Source: Nicotiana tabacum (lineage: Eukaryota > Streptophyta > Magnoliopsida > Solanales > Solanaceae). Taken from it: a stretch of DNA of 64,000 nucleotides. Shown here one piece after another: positions 43,341-54,483 of this stretch. Under the pieces are notes generated by a model. That model did no database searches. It saw only the letters and a list, made by a program, of their open reading frames with translations, and was not told the DNA's origin. A program made the position numbers and the translations under genes. The stretch is taken from contig NC_134102.1 of the NCBI RefSeq assembly GCF_000715075.1, positions 47,191,348 to 47,255,347 of the forward strand, read 5' to 3'. Position 1 is the first letter of the stretch. Each line of letters begins with the position of its first letter.

Positions 43341-45791
43341 TGTAAGGCCCCGTAAAAGTTTGCCATTCTGCTGGCCACATATCTGTTCTGCTACCACAGA
43401 ATTGCACCACATAATTGACATCGGGGGATTATTTTTGGAAATTTTCTTATCCGACCCTATTTTGGTATAAGTCTTAAGGAGTCATTTTATAAGATATAAC
43501 TTGATGTTTTAGAGTGAGGGTATCAATTTAGAGAGAGAGGGAGAAGCTCTATCAAATTATATTCCCCAATTCTTGCTCAAACCTTGGAAATTGAAGCGGA
43601 AAACTCACAAGACCTTCTACTTACAAGGTAAGACTTCATCCCTAGCTTTAATGTAATGTTTAATAATGAGTTTAAGTAGTATGTTATCGTGGTGGGGATT
43701 GCGGGATGGTGACCAAAAGTCATAAGCCCTCAATCTCGAATTTGGGAGTATGTGAAGACTAGGAAATATGATTTTGGTGGGTTTGAAGTAAATGGTTGGT
43801 CATGCATGTGACTAATGATGGTTGATGGGTGTTGTAGGGATATTGTGTATTGGTTGGCTACTTGAAAATTCTTGGTGAGGGTAGAGGAATTTCTATTATG
43901 GGACCTTGTAATCGATTTCGCATATTAGATGTTTGATGAAATGTCAGAAAGGGCTAAATCTAAGAACACCTTCCTACCTATGGTTAAATTTGGTTATGTT
44001 TCTATAGATTGAGGTTGCTAGGAGTGTGGGTTGTTGTAGTAATCTAAGGAAAGCTCAATCAAGGTATGTTGGCTAAACTCCCTCCGTAGAATCGGATTCC
44101 ATGATCTCACTGTGAACTCTAAGCACGGTTGCCCAAAGTACCAATTCTTATCATGTTAGATCGCCTCAAACACATGATTTATCATATGCCAATATGCTCA
44201 AGCCTTGTTTCAATTTCTATCCTTATTCTCTCCTACAAAGATACTTCAAATGTGGTTGATTTAACGAATGTCTATGAATCCAATTTATGTTTCAAATGAA
44301 ATGGGTATAATTTCCGTGTAATGTTTCCAATGTATTATAAGCTCTTACGTTCACATGAGTAGAAGCTATGGTGTTCCTAAATATTTTAAATGTTCTTAAT
44401 GTTCTATGATCACCCATGGCAAGTAGACTAAAGTGATAGTATGACCATGAAATATGGCCACTTGCGAAAATGAGAATTAGGAGGCATTGTATGTTCCAAT
44501 GGTTACAATCATAGTATGTATGCTTCTAAAATAATTAATGCAAACGACCTTGATGTTAAGTCTCCAAGAATTATGAACTTAGCTAATGACCTTAAGATGA
44601 CAAGCGAATACATAACAAAATGAAAGAGAGATGTCCTATGCTAAACGATGATGAACCTTATGGAATAACCAGTGTTTCTCCATGATGAGCATGAACATGA
44701 AGTATTCCAATGATCCGGGAACTTACGACCTTAAATGTAATGTTACTCATATCGCTTTGAGCTTACATATAGTCATGTGCATAATATTGTGTTATGAGCC
44801 CTATGGACGGTTTGTGAAATGCATAAGTGCATAGTATAGATGAGCGTTATGGACGGTCTATGAAACACATAGGTGCTTGGGATAGATGAACCTATGGACG
44901 GTCTATGAAACACATAGGTGTATAGTATGGATGAATCCTATGGACGGTCTATGAAATGCATAGGTGTATAGTATGGATGAACCCTATGGACGGCCTGTGA
45001 AACACATAGGTGCATAGTAATAAAGGGTTGTGGACGGTCTGGTGAGACGCATAGCTAACACGAACAATAGGTACCATTTTCATTGTCCTTTGATTGTACG
45101 TAGTGTCCATTTATATTATTCTAGTTGTATCCCATATCATGGCTCAGGTGGCTCATTTGCGTACAATAATATGGTTTGTTTCATAGCTTCTTGATGTGTC
45201 TCACTTAACTCTTTTTGGATTACCTTACCTTTTTTACATTGTTTTGTCTGCTCTACATACTAGTACTATTCCACATGTACTAACATCCCTTTTGTCGGGG
45301 ACGCTGCATCTTTAATGGATGCAGGTGATTCCACAGCAGGTGACATCAATCAGTGATAGCAGTACACCCTCTTCTAAGCTGACTTGGTGAGCCCCACTTC
45401 ATATCGGGGTCTTGTGTCTCTTGTTCCTTATGTATAGTGTTTTGAGGTATAGCTGGAGCCTTGTCGCCGGCACTATCATATCAACTAGAGGCTCCATACA
45501 CATATTGTGGGTTATATCTTGATTTTGGAAAGTCAAACTAGAAATGTTGTATATGTATCACATGTTTCCACTTCTAAACTACGAACGTGTAATGTATTTT
45601 GTGAATTATAAGTGAAGTAACTAATGGTAATGAAATTGGTGTTGTTCATGAAATCCCCTCATTGTCTAACGATTAGTATACTTCTTCACTTTATTCATGG
45701 GCAAGGTCGAGAAGAAGGCATCATTTAGGCTCGCTTGACTAGGATATCTCGGTTGAGCGCCGGTCGCTCTCCCCAAGGTTGGTGCGTGACA
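43341..45791 (+). mobile_element. Solo LTR inserted in the Gypsy-2 LTR, opposite orientation
   Basis: A single LTR of 2451 bases starts TGTAAGGCCCCG and ends GGTGCGTGACA. It has a 5-bp target duplication with one transition: TATGA at 43336-43340 and CATGA at 45792-45796. The first half matches the reverse complement of 45792-47080 and the second half that of 41982-43340. It is a product of LTR-LTR recombination of a later insertion of the same family. It carries a tandem repeat block. Confidence 0.9.
44796..45053 (+). repeat. Tandem repeat, about 6 units of ~45 bp, in the solo LTR
   Basis: The unit is close to CCTATGGACGGTCTATGAAA plus CACATAGGTGTATAGTATGGATGAA. The first and last units are more diverged. 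It lies in the LTR at the position expected for U3/R, but I see no TATA box next to it. Confidence 0.85.
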
Positions 45792-47436
45792 CATGAATTG
45801 AAGTCATAGCATTTTGATACATTAGTCATACTTGAATACATTTCCGAAGGAGAGCATAATGTGATGGGGCAATTGGAACACATTTTGAGTATATAACTTT
45901 CGACACAATGATTATTTGGAATAACTGAATTTAGTAGGAATGGTTCGAAACATGAGAAAATAAGAACTTGGGCCAATCATATTTGAAACTTACGAGAACT
46001 TCATAAAATTCAATTCTATGAGAGAAGTTTAGCCAACATACCTCTCTTGAGATTTCTTTTGGTTACTACAATGTTCTGAAACTTCTACCGACTTCAATTT
46101 ATTAAAGATATGAAAAAATTGAACCATAATTAGGAAATGATTCATGGGTTCAGTTCATCTAGGCATTTCATCAAGCACTTGGTGTGCAAGTTTGACTATG
46201 ATGGGAATCCTTCATATCACGACTAATTCCCAAGTCCATATATCACCCACATCAGTTCAACAACTCCCCTACCACCATTATTAGTACATGCATGCACAAT
46301 GACTAACTTCCAACCCCAGATTCATGCCTCCCATTACCCATATTTAGCCCAATTCCAAAGTTGAGAGCTAGAGAGTAGAGCCTTACCTCTTAGAAGGAGA
46401 CCTTGAGAGTTTTCCTTGTTGAATTTCAAGGCTTGAGCAAGTAATGATTAGTAGGATGGTGGAAACTTCTTGTTCCCTCTCTAAAACACTCATTCTCTCT
46501 CTAAAACAGCCGTTTAACCCAGCCAAAATAAGCCCCAAAGTCTTTCTTATAAAAATGGGGTCAGGTAAAATTTCTCAAACTTAAGCCTCCGAACCGGGTC
46601 TGCGATCGTAGACCGGACTGCAAAATAGATATGCGGTCCGCGAAGTGGACCACAAAATTGGTCCCAAAAACTAGGTTAGCTTGGTCAAGTCTGCGGCCAT
46701 TCCTCAGTCCGTAGAAAAGTTATGCGGTCTCATAACGCGCTGCGGAATCTCCCTCCGGAATTGTCTCATACTTCTTATGCGATAGAAGTGCGGCTCGCGA
46801 AATGATTATGCGGTCGCATAACGGACTGCAGAATGACCTCCAAAAATTGGGTTTTCTCCTGTTCCCTCTGCGGCGGATCTGCGGTCCGCGAAGTAGTTTT
46901 TCGGCCGCATAATGGACCACATAAATTCCATATTGCAAAAATTATCCCACCAACTCCCCAGATCCTTGCACAACCCAAAAAGTCCGTACCGCGGAAAATT
47001 CTCTATACCCTTCTAACACATTAGCGTACCTCGGCACCACGAAACCTCAGATTCTTGGTAAAATTTTACGGGGCCTTACATCCTCCCCTGCTTAGGATCA
47101 TTTGTCCTTGAATGAGGAATAGAGTCTGTCCAAAACACCCAACATGACTTCTCCCACACACCAGAAATTCCAAATTTGACTAATTCCCCAAATTTTCAAA
47201 ATTTTCGGCAGAGTCTCCCCTGCATTTAGGCCTATCCACATGTCAGAGAACCCTAGGAACCAATCCTAACAACATATTCATAATCCAACGATGCAACATA
47301 GCATAAAAAATAACATCAACCATAAATTCGTAAGCATTATATTACCAAAAGGAGCATCTTTAACATAAACTGTACAAGTTGAACATAATTCATAGAAAGT
47401 AAGTTCTTAACATTCTTTCAAAACACAACTACTTAG

Positions 47437-48360
47437 TTATATAAACAGATGAGGGTATTTCTTTTTCATCTCTTCCTCGGCCTCCCAGATGGCTTCTTCA
47501 ACCTGTTGGTTTCGCCTTAGCACTTTCACGGAGGCAATTTCTTTATTCCTCAACTTTTGGACTTGCCTATCAAGAATGACAAATGGAATCTCCTCATAAG
47601 TCAATTCTTCATTAACCTCAATAGCCTCTATCGGAACAATGAGCTTTGGGTATCCAACTACCTTCTTCAACATAGATACATGAAACACCGGGTGCACCAA
47701 CGCCATCTCTGGTGGTATCTCGAGCCTGTAAGACACTTGACCGATCCTCTGAATGATTCTGTACAGCCCGATATACCTGAGACTCAATTTCCCTTTCTCC
47801 CAAAACCGCATTACACCCTTCATGGGGAAAACCTTCAAGAATATCCAATCATCCTCTTTGAACTCCAAATCTCTGCGACGCACATCCTAATAGGATTTCT
47901 GGCGACTTTGAACAGTTTTCAACCGTTACTCAGTGATCTTAACCTTCTCCATAGCCTGATGCACAAGGTCTAGCTCTATCAACTCTGCTTCCCCAACTTC
48001 GAACCACACAATGGGAGATCTATATCTCCTACCATATAGAGCCTCAAACAATGCCATCTAAATGCTAGCTTGGTAACTGTTATTGTAGGTGGATTCTATG
48101 AGTGGCAAATGATCATACCAGCTACCCTTAAAGTCAAGAACACAAGCACACAACATATCCTCGAGCGTCTGAATAGTCCTCTCGGCTTGTCCGTCTGTCC
48201 ATGGATGGAAGGTTGTACTAAGATTCACTTGAGTACCCAAACCTTGCTGAACTTTCTTCCTAAAGTTAGCTGTGAAATGTGCCCCCCGATCCAAGATGAT
48301 AAAGACTGGAGTGCCATGCAACCTGACTATTTCCTTGATATACAACTGAGCATACTATTC
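47437..48360 (-). pseudogene. Gypsy-2 integrase C-terminus and chromodomain
   Basis: 48345-48058 carries FIILDRGAHFTANF with the second catalytic Asp and TTFHPWTDGQAERTIQTLED with the catalytic Glu. 47883-47437 has DDWIFLKVFPMKGVMRFWEK, then HPVFHVSMLKKVVGYPK and the chromodomain (VILDRQVQKLRNKEIASVKV ... EEAIWEAEEEMKKKYPHLF). The chromodomain usually has VLWRNQ..EATWE; here VLRRNQ and EAIWE. The stop follows KYPHLFI at 47437. A frame break lies near 47890. Confidence 0.88.
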
Positions 48361-48696
48361 TTCTGTGTCGGTAGCCTTAACAGGTAAAAAGTGTGCTGAT
48401 TTCGTGAGTTGGTCCAAAATTACGCAAATCGAGTCAAACTTGCAAGGCGTGCGAGGTAGATCCACCACAAAGTCCATATTGATCATTTCCCATTTCCACA
48501 TTGGAATTTCTAGATTTTGTGCCAATCCACCGGGCCTTTGATGTTCGGCCTTCACTTGTTGATAGTTTGGACATCTTGCCACAAAATCCGCTACATCCCT
48601 CTTCATATCATTCCACCAGTAGACCTCCTTGAGGCCATGGTACATCTTTGTAGAGCCTGGGTGTACAGAATACCCGAAACTATGAGCTTCGGTCAT
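48355..48696 (-). pseudogene. Gypsy-2 integrase zinc finger and core start
   Basis: SVHPGSTKMYHGLKEVYWWN, FVARCPNYQQVKAEHQRPGG (the CPxC pair is CPNYQQ; the family has CxxCQQVK, so a Cys is lost), then MINMDFVVDLPRT with the first catalytic Asp present. It ends at a stop near 48355, before the second Asp. Confidence 0.85.
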
Positions 48697-48702
48697 GATT
48701 CT

Positions 48703-49692
48703 TTATCGGAGACCATATACATTTGGAACAAATAATCGCCCTTGGTACCTTAGTGTACCATCATCCGTGCCAAGATAAAAAGCTATGGTTTTATGTTTAT
48801 GAATCCCCTCCTTCAACTGCACCAACAAGAGATGATTGTATTGTTTCTCCTTGACCTCTACTACAAGTGATGATTCAGCCCTATTTTGCACAATCACCCC
48901 TCCTTCACTAGAGTCAGCAAGATGAACTCCCAAACTAGCCAACTGGTGAACTTTCTTGGCTAGTGGCCTTTGATGTGCCTCTAAGTGAGCCAAACTACCC
49001 ATGGATATTCGGCTAAGAGGATCCGCCACAATATTAGCCTTCCCCGGATGATATAGAATATCGATGTTGTAGTCCTTGAGTGACTCAAGCCATCTTCTAT
49101 GCCTCAGATTCAATTCCTTTTGCTTGAAAATATATTGAAGGTTCTTATGGTCCGTGAATATATCCACACGGAACCCATACAAATAGTGATGCCAAATCTT
49201 CAATGCAAATACCACTGCCGCCAACTCTAAATCATGTGTTGGATAATTCTTCTCATGATTCTTGAGTTGCCTAGAAGCATAAGCGATCACCTTGCCGTGT
49301 TGCATCAATACACACCCAAGTCCAATCCTTGAAGCATCATAATATACCACAAACCCATCCGTCCCTTCCGGTAAGGTCAACACCGGTGCCATAGTCAATC
49401 TTGACTTCAACTCTCGGAAGCTCTTTTCACAAGAATCTAACCATTGAAACTTAATTGTCTTCTGTGTCAACCTAGTCAATGGAGAGGAAAGAGTAGATAA
49501 CCCCTCTATAAACCTCCTGTAATACCCAACTAAGCCCAAGAAACTGCAAATCTCTGTTGGAGTTGTAGGTCTAGGCCAATTATTCATACCTGCGATCTTC
49601 TGAGGATCAACCTCGATCCCTTCACTAGAGACAATGTGACCCAAGAAAGTGACATATTCAAGCCAAAATTCACACTTACAAAAATTTTGCAT
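48703..49692 (-). pseudogene. Gypsy-2 RT C-terminal part and RNase H
   Basis: The open frame of 329 codons starts [20 protein letters not shown], then [20 protein letters not shown], the RT connection. RNase [21 protein letters not shown] (first Asp), [21 protein letters not shown] and [20 protein letters not shown] (third Asp). It ends in the integrase N-terminal linker. This is the best preserved stretch of the element. Confidence 0.92.
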
Positions 49693-49722
49693 ACAATTTG
49701 TGCTGCCATAGAGTCTGCAGAA

Positions 49723-50190
49723 CTACCCTGAGATGATCAGCGTGGTCCTCTCTACTTCGCGAATACACAAAACGAACACTATCACAAAAGAGTCGAGGAA
49801 AGGCTTGAAGACTCGATTCATAAGATCCATGAAAGCTGCTGGGGCATTCTTTAGCCTGAAAGACATCACCAAAAATTCAAAGTGCCCATACCGGGTCCTG
49901 AAAGCTATTTTCGAAATGTCCTGCTCCCTGATCTTCAATTGGTGATACCCCGATCTTAGGTCAATCTTGGAGAAATATTTAGCACCCTTCAATTGGTCAA
50001 ACAAGTCATCTATCCTTGGCAGTGGGTACTTATTCTTGATCGTGACCTTATTGAACTGCCGATAGTCAATACACATTCTCAATGACCCATCTTTCTTCCT
50101 TATAAAGAGAACCGGTGCGCCACAAGGTGACACACTCGACTAGATGAAACCCTTCTCTAGCAAATCCTTCAACTACTCCTTTAGTTCCTT
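49723..50190 (-). pseudogene. Gypsy-2 RT N-terminal part with deleted active-site loop
   Basis: [60 protein letters not shown] and [20 protein letters not shown] match chromovirus RT closely. The frame then reads [15 protein letters not shown] where the family has [20 protein letters not shown]. About ten bases coding for the catalytic IDD are missing near 49775, and the frame shifts there. RT cannot work. Confidence 0.9.
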
Positions 50191-50376
50191 CAATTCTACC
50201 GGCGCCATTCTGTAGGGTGGAATGGATATAGGCTGTGTGCGTGGCATCACATCGATCCCAAAATCAATCTCCCTATCTGGTGGGATCCTAGGTAGCTCAT
50301 CAGGAAAGACCTCCGGAAATTCATTCATAACTGGCACGGACTCAATTGTAGGTGCCTCAGCATCGGTGTCCGTGAC

Positions 50377-51012
50377 TCAGACCAAATGGTAAATACACCC
50401 CTTGTTTATCATCTTTGCAACCTTAAGGTAAGAAATAAACCTGTCATTCAGCACGACATCATCCCCCTGCCACTCAATGACCGACTCGTCTGGAAACTCA
50501 AACGTGACAGTTTTGGTTCGGCAATCAAGCTTGGCAAAACATGAATAAAGCCAGTCCATCCCAATTATCACATCAAAATTAACCATCCCCAATTCAACGA
50601 GATCGTCCATGGTGTCTTGGCAACGCACAGTGACAACGCAATCCCTATAAACCCATGCAGCCACAATAGGCTCACCAATTAGAGTAGATATAAAGAATGG
50701 CTCATGAAGCTGTTCCAGTTCTATCCCGAATTCCAGAGCAACATAAGGAGTGGCATATGACAAAGTGGAACCGGTATCTATGAGAGCATAAACATCATGA
50801 GATTGGACAACCAATATACCTGTGACTACATCTGGAGAAGCCTCTAAACTCAGGCAACCCCTAATAGCATAGAATGAGCTGGGTTCTCCCAAACTCTGTG
50901 CACCACCCCTAGATGCACCACGCCCTGCGGGTGCTGGAGTGCCTCGAGCTGAAGGAGGTGTTGCGGATGTAGTAGCTGCAAAACTGGCTAGCTGTGCCAT
51001 ACCCTTGCCCAT
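50377..51012 (-). pseudogene. Gypsy-2 protease
   Basis: Starts in the gag-protease linker (Ala/Pro/Arg/Gly-rich), then VVQSHDVYALIDTGSTLSYA with an intact retropepsin DTGS motif. Then come EPIVAAWVYRDCVVTVRCQD, MVNFDVIIGMDWLYSCFAKL (GMDWL is typical of Tekay-like elements) and FEFPDESVIEWQGD. The frame is open for 211 codons. Confidence 0.88.
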
Positions 51013-51024
51013 ATTCTAGAGGGA

Positions 51025-51870
51025 CTAACGGCAATCCTTTTGATTGAGACCTCTAATACCGCACCCATAGCATATGGGTAGGTCCATGTAGCAGGCCCCT
51101 AAATGCATCTTCCCACACCTAGGGCATGAGGGCTTCCGCTGCTGCTGGAATCTCCCACCAAACTGACCCTGCTGGTAGGATCCCCTATTGCCCTGACTGG
51201 GCCTAAAACGGCTCCACTGCTGCTGACCGAGCCCTAATGGCGGTGCACTGACTGAAGACTGAGCAAAGGTTTGGGATGGACCGGATGACCCTCCCCTAAA
51301 TACTGATCTTCCACTACTACCACTGGAAGAACCACCAAAGTTGCCTACGGACCAGCCCTTTTTGTTTCTCTCTCTCTCTCTCTCTCTCTCCATTTTGGTC
51401 AATTTGGGTCTCTGTGGCTTGAGAAAATGCCACCATCTTCCCATAGTTCATATCAGAATTCAAGACAGCTGTTCCGACCTCATTAATAACCAAGGGGCTG
51501 AGGCCCTGCACAAACCGGCGCACCCTAGCCTCCATAGTGGGCAATATGTAAATAGCATACTTGGACATGTGTGTGAACTTCATATGGTAATCCCACACAC
51601 TCATGCTACCTTTTTTCAGGATCTCAAACTCAGCGGCACGAGCTTCCCTAGTCTCGGCAGGGAAGAAATGATCAATAAAGGCGTCGGTAAACTCACTTCA
51701 CTTTGTCGACGGGCTCTCCTCCTCGCGGGACTCCTCCCACAGTTCAAACCAAGAGTATGCCACCTCTTTCAGGCGATAGGAGGCCAACTCCACTGCTTCC
51801 ATCTCAGTGGAATGCATAAATCAGAGAGTCTTGTGCATCTCATCAATAAAGTTCTAGGGGTCCTCCTTGA
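51025..51870 (-). pseudogene. Gypsy-2 gag, N-terminally truncated
   Basis: The gag domain shows DEMHKTL at the broken start, MEAVELASYRLKEVAYSWFE, then FIDHFFPAETREARAAEFEI and MSVWDYHMKFTHMSKYA. A Ser/Gly/Gln-rich region follows, with a (GA/TC)n run coding RERERER at about 51370-51390. The zinc knuckle CYGCGIRGLNQKDC has Leu where the family has His, so the C-X2-C-X4-H-X4-C site is broken. A stop lies near 51820 and a frameshift near 51350. Confidence 0.85.
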
Positions 51871-51892
51871 ATGCAAGAAAAGAGGGGCTGCC

Positions 51893-52165
51893 CATAATAC
51901 TACTTACTTCAAAGAAGTTTTGATTAATTCTGAGTTACTAACTTCTTCTTTGACAAGTAATATTTCTTCTCTTTTCCAGGATTTTGATGATGTCTTCCCT
52001 GAGGTTATTCCTAATGGTCTAAGGATTTTGATGTTTCTTCTACTACCTTGGCGCGACATTGAGCACCAAATTGACTTTGTGCTTGGAGCACAAATTCCAA
52101 ATAGACTTTCTTATAGGAGTAATCCTGAAGAGACAAAGAAATTGCAAAGGCAAGTTAAGGAGCTA
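51893..52165 (+). pseudogene. Gypsy-3 protease-RT linker fragment
   Basis: Plus-strand frame FKEVLINSELLTSSLTS, SSLFQDFDDVFPEVIPNGLR, then after a short divergence DIEHQIDFVLGAQIPNRLSY and RSNPEETKKLQRQVKELLD. This is the well-conserved entry to RT in Reina/CRM-like elements. RT itself is missing: after ELLD the sequence becomes T-rich and unrelated. It belongs to the same element as the gag at 40803-41981. Confidence 0.8.
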
Positions 52166-52929
52166 CTTGATTTTTTAACCCTTAACTTGTTCATAGCTTA
52201 AGGTAGTAAGATAATATTCTTTCTTGCGATATCTTTGATTTCTTTTGATATTCTTCGACGACGTCTAATTTTTTCCACTAGTTGTTATCGTAAGTTATTC
52301 AAACTAGAAGTCAATATTCGAATCTAGTTCTTGATTCGCTTATCTCTAGTGAAGGCGATTGCTTTCATAACCAACATTTTGTCACTAGGATCTTGTCAAG
52401 CCCTATATTAACATCATCTCGGGATTCTTAGATCTTTCCTTGAATTCCACATATCTAGTGTATTTTCTTGCTTTCTCAAGTTCAATTTTATTCTTTTACT
52501 GCTTCCGTATTTCTCTACTGGACTTTTGTGTTATCATATTTGAACTGGACTTTATGCGCGTGCTGGACAAGCTCGTATCGCGTCTTGTGTTTTGATTATG
52601 TAGTATGCTATACATATGTATATATGAGGTATCCTATGAATGGGTTATTGAACTTGAACCTGAACTATTGATTTTGAACATGATTTTTCTAAAATACTCT
52701 TGCTAAATGAATAATAAATGTGAACGAATTGGCTAACACGCCATGACTTATGAAAAGACTTAGATGATGAACACCGAACTTGTGTGGACCAATATTAACA
52801 TATATTGGGAATGTATTGGCATGGATTTGGTTCGTTCCACAATTAAGCAATATGAAAGACCCTTCACTACACTCATAACTCGAGACTATATGTCAAATCA
52901 AGATAGAAATCAAGCATCCGATAGTCCTT
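52166..52929. other. Unassigned sequence
   Basis: AT-rich. No coding or transposon signature that I can name. It could be LTR or leader sequence of Gypsy-3 or of the next fragment. Confidence 0.3.
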
Positions 52930-53530
52930 TTTACATCTCAACCAAACTTTTCTCGTTACATTCAATCCATCTGAACATATCCCGCGGTCACATCATACTC
53001 ATCATATAACCATCCAGCCACTCATCGAGTCCCAAATTTCACTCATAGGGATGCTACCGGACACATAAGTCCCAAAAGCACGTGCTCACACAACCGAAAT
53101 CCCCGTGCTCAAGCAATGGTCAAAACCTGGCGTCAAGTCCTCCAGACTAGCCCATCATCAACACACAGAAATCACGTCTCACACCTCATCCATGGAATCA
53201 TAAGCCGGCTATGCACAATCGATACCGAGCACTCACATGCGCATACGAATGCGTGGAAGGAATTCAAAGAGTTACAGTTCAAGCTGAATCCATGTCGCAC
53301 GATAAGGAAAAAAAGATGGAAAATTTATCCTAAAAGCCCTGTAGCCTCTCGAAGATAGGTATGGACGTCATCATACCGATCCGCAAGACTTTACTAGACA
53401 CTTGTTCATGACTTATAGAACCTATGAACCTAGAGCTCTGATACCAACTTGTCACGACCCAAAATCCAACTAGTCGTGATGGCACCTAACCCAACCCGTC
53501 AAGTAAGCTAATTAACAACTATCCAATTTA
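52930..53530 (-). mobile_element. Gypsy-4: leader and LTR edge of another Tekay-like element
   Basis: The LTR edge TGTCACGACCC at 53450 is preceded on its left by an intact initiator-Met PBS (minus strand TGGTATCAGAGC, 53435-53446). The leader matches that of Gypsy-1 (GTAGCCTCTCGAAGATA at 53341 and 37768). The LTR is cut off after about 80 bases. The leader side extends left for some hundred bases without gag. Confidence 0.75.
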
Positions 53531-53539
53531 ATGAGTTTA

Positions 53540-54480
53540 TTAAGAAAAGAGTCGGGCCAGGTAAGAAGATGAAGCAACATCTTTTTGTGGTACCGTTTTC
53601 GATGTTTTTGCCATTTTTGTGTAAGTTTAAAGAAAAGGAAGATAATAGGCCTTGACGTTTGAGAAAGGATTAACAGCAAAACCTGAAGATTTGTAAAAGG
53701 GAAGAACTTAAGAGATGTAAAAGCTTTGGAGATTAGAAGGAAGTGAAGTAAAGTTTGAATCAATGAAGAACGGGTCTATTTATTGGATTCACAGCTATGG
53801 TTCAAAGGCACTAGTGGCCGACCACCAACTGACACTCATTAATGATTTGGGAAACTGTACCGACGGGGCGTTTCAGTCACTTCCGTGGCTTAGGTCACGA
53901 GGATGACGTCATGATAGGTCGAGGTAGAAAATTGAAGACTCAGTTCGTTTCTTGTCATTGCACTCCAACAAATGAGGGGACTATCTGTATAGGATTAAAA
54001 TCGTGCCCACCCAATTTTTCTATCTGATCGGGACCGGGGAGCTGCATTGAAGGTCGGCCCCGTAGTGGATCAGACCAAGGTACGAGGACAAGGTACCAAG
54101 TTCCGTATTCAAGGTACCTGTCGAGATCGAGGACAACAGCAATCGAGACCGAATGAGATAAGCATCGAGCATGATCGAAGATAACATAATAACGAAAAGG
54201 CAAAATATCCGTGACTGGTCGAAGATCATGGCGGAAATCTCGGAACGGGTCAAATTAAGAATAGTTAATTAGCTAATCATGGGATTTTTTTTTTGTAATT
54301 AGAGTTATACCATAAGTAGAATTCCTCTACTATATAAAGGGGAGTATTAACCATTTGTAAGATAGAACCTCATTTTCATATTTATCAATTGGTATTAAGT
54401 AAAATCACGTATCCTTAGAACCCCATTATAAGTTTAATTGTTATCCAATTTTAAGGGTAAACAGACACATTACAGATTCT
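53540..54480 (+). repeat. LTR-like sequence with TATA box
   Basis: It contains TCTACTATATAAAGGGGAGT at about 54326-54345 and TTTGTAAGATAGAACC downstream, a layout frequent in U3-R of Solanaceae LTRs. Upstream are GTCGAGATCGAGG and GATCGAAGAT type motifs. Boundaries are not resolved. It may be an LTR inserted into the Gypsy-4 LTR. Confidence 0.4.
54331..54338 (+). promoter_or_regulatory. TATA box in LTR-like sequence
   Basis: TATATAAA followed by GGGG, about 25-30 bases upstream of a plausible start region. Supported by motif only. Confidence 0.45.
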
Positions 54481-54483
54481 ATG

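Larger units (their letters stand above)
41982..47080 (-). repeat. 3' LTR of Gypsy-2, interrupted by a solo LTR
   Basis: In plus orientation it starts TGTCACGCCCCGACC (41982) and ends CGGGGCCTTACA (47080). It is present in two parts, 41982-43340 and 45792-47080, separated by the solo LTR. Parts align in reverse complement with the two ends of the solo LTR, which shows both are the same family. TGCGGTCCGCGAAG-like repeats occur at 46590-46920. Confidence 0.88.
41982..51870 (-). mobile_element. Gypsy-2: chromovirus lacking its 5' LTR
   Basis: The minus-strand order is gag (to 51870), protease, RT, RNase H, integrase with chromodomain, purine tract AGGGGAGGA (47081-47089) and 3' LTR (47080-41982). 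The right end stops inside gag next to Gypsy-3 pol at about 51890, so the 5' LTR and gag start are deleted and no TSD can be checked. It lies inside Gypsy-3. The 3' LTR contains an opposite-facing solo LTR. Confidence 0.88.

Noticed and set aside
41982..45791. Large inverted repeat read as a fold-back transposon with ~1.3-kb arms
   Set aside because: The arms are LTR sequence, and the right-hand partner at 45792-47080 completes a second inverted pair. A solo LTR nested in an opposite LTR with a 5-bp TSD explains everything.
28956..52165. Endogenous pararetrovirus instead of LTR retrotransposons
   Set aside because: LTRs, initiator-Met PBS, purine tracts, 5-bp TSD, integrase and chromodomains are all present. 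No movement or coat protein domains were seen.
51341..52201. 286-codon plus-strand frame as a real gene
   Set aside because: Its first two thirds are the reverse strand of Gypsy-2 gag. Only the end (from about 51893) is meaningful, as a Gypsy-3 fragment.
53512..53763. 83-codon minus-strand frame MIQTLLHFLLISKAF
   Set aside because: Low-complexity Leu/Phe/Lys composition from T-rich LTR-like DNA. No motif.
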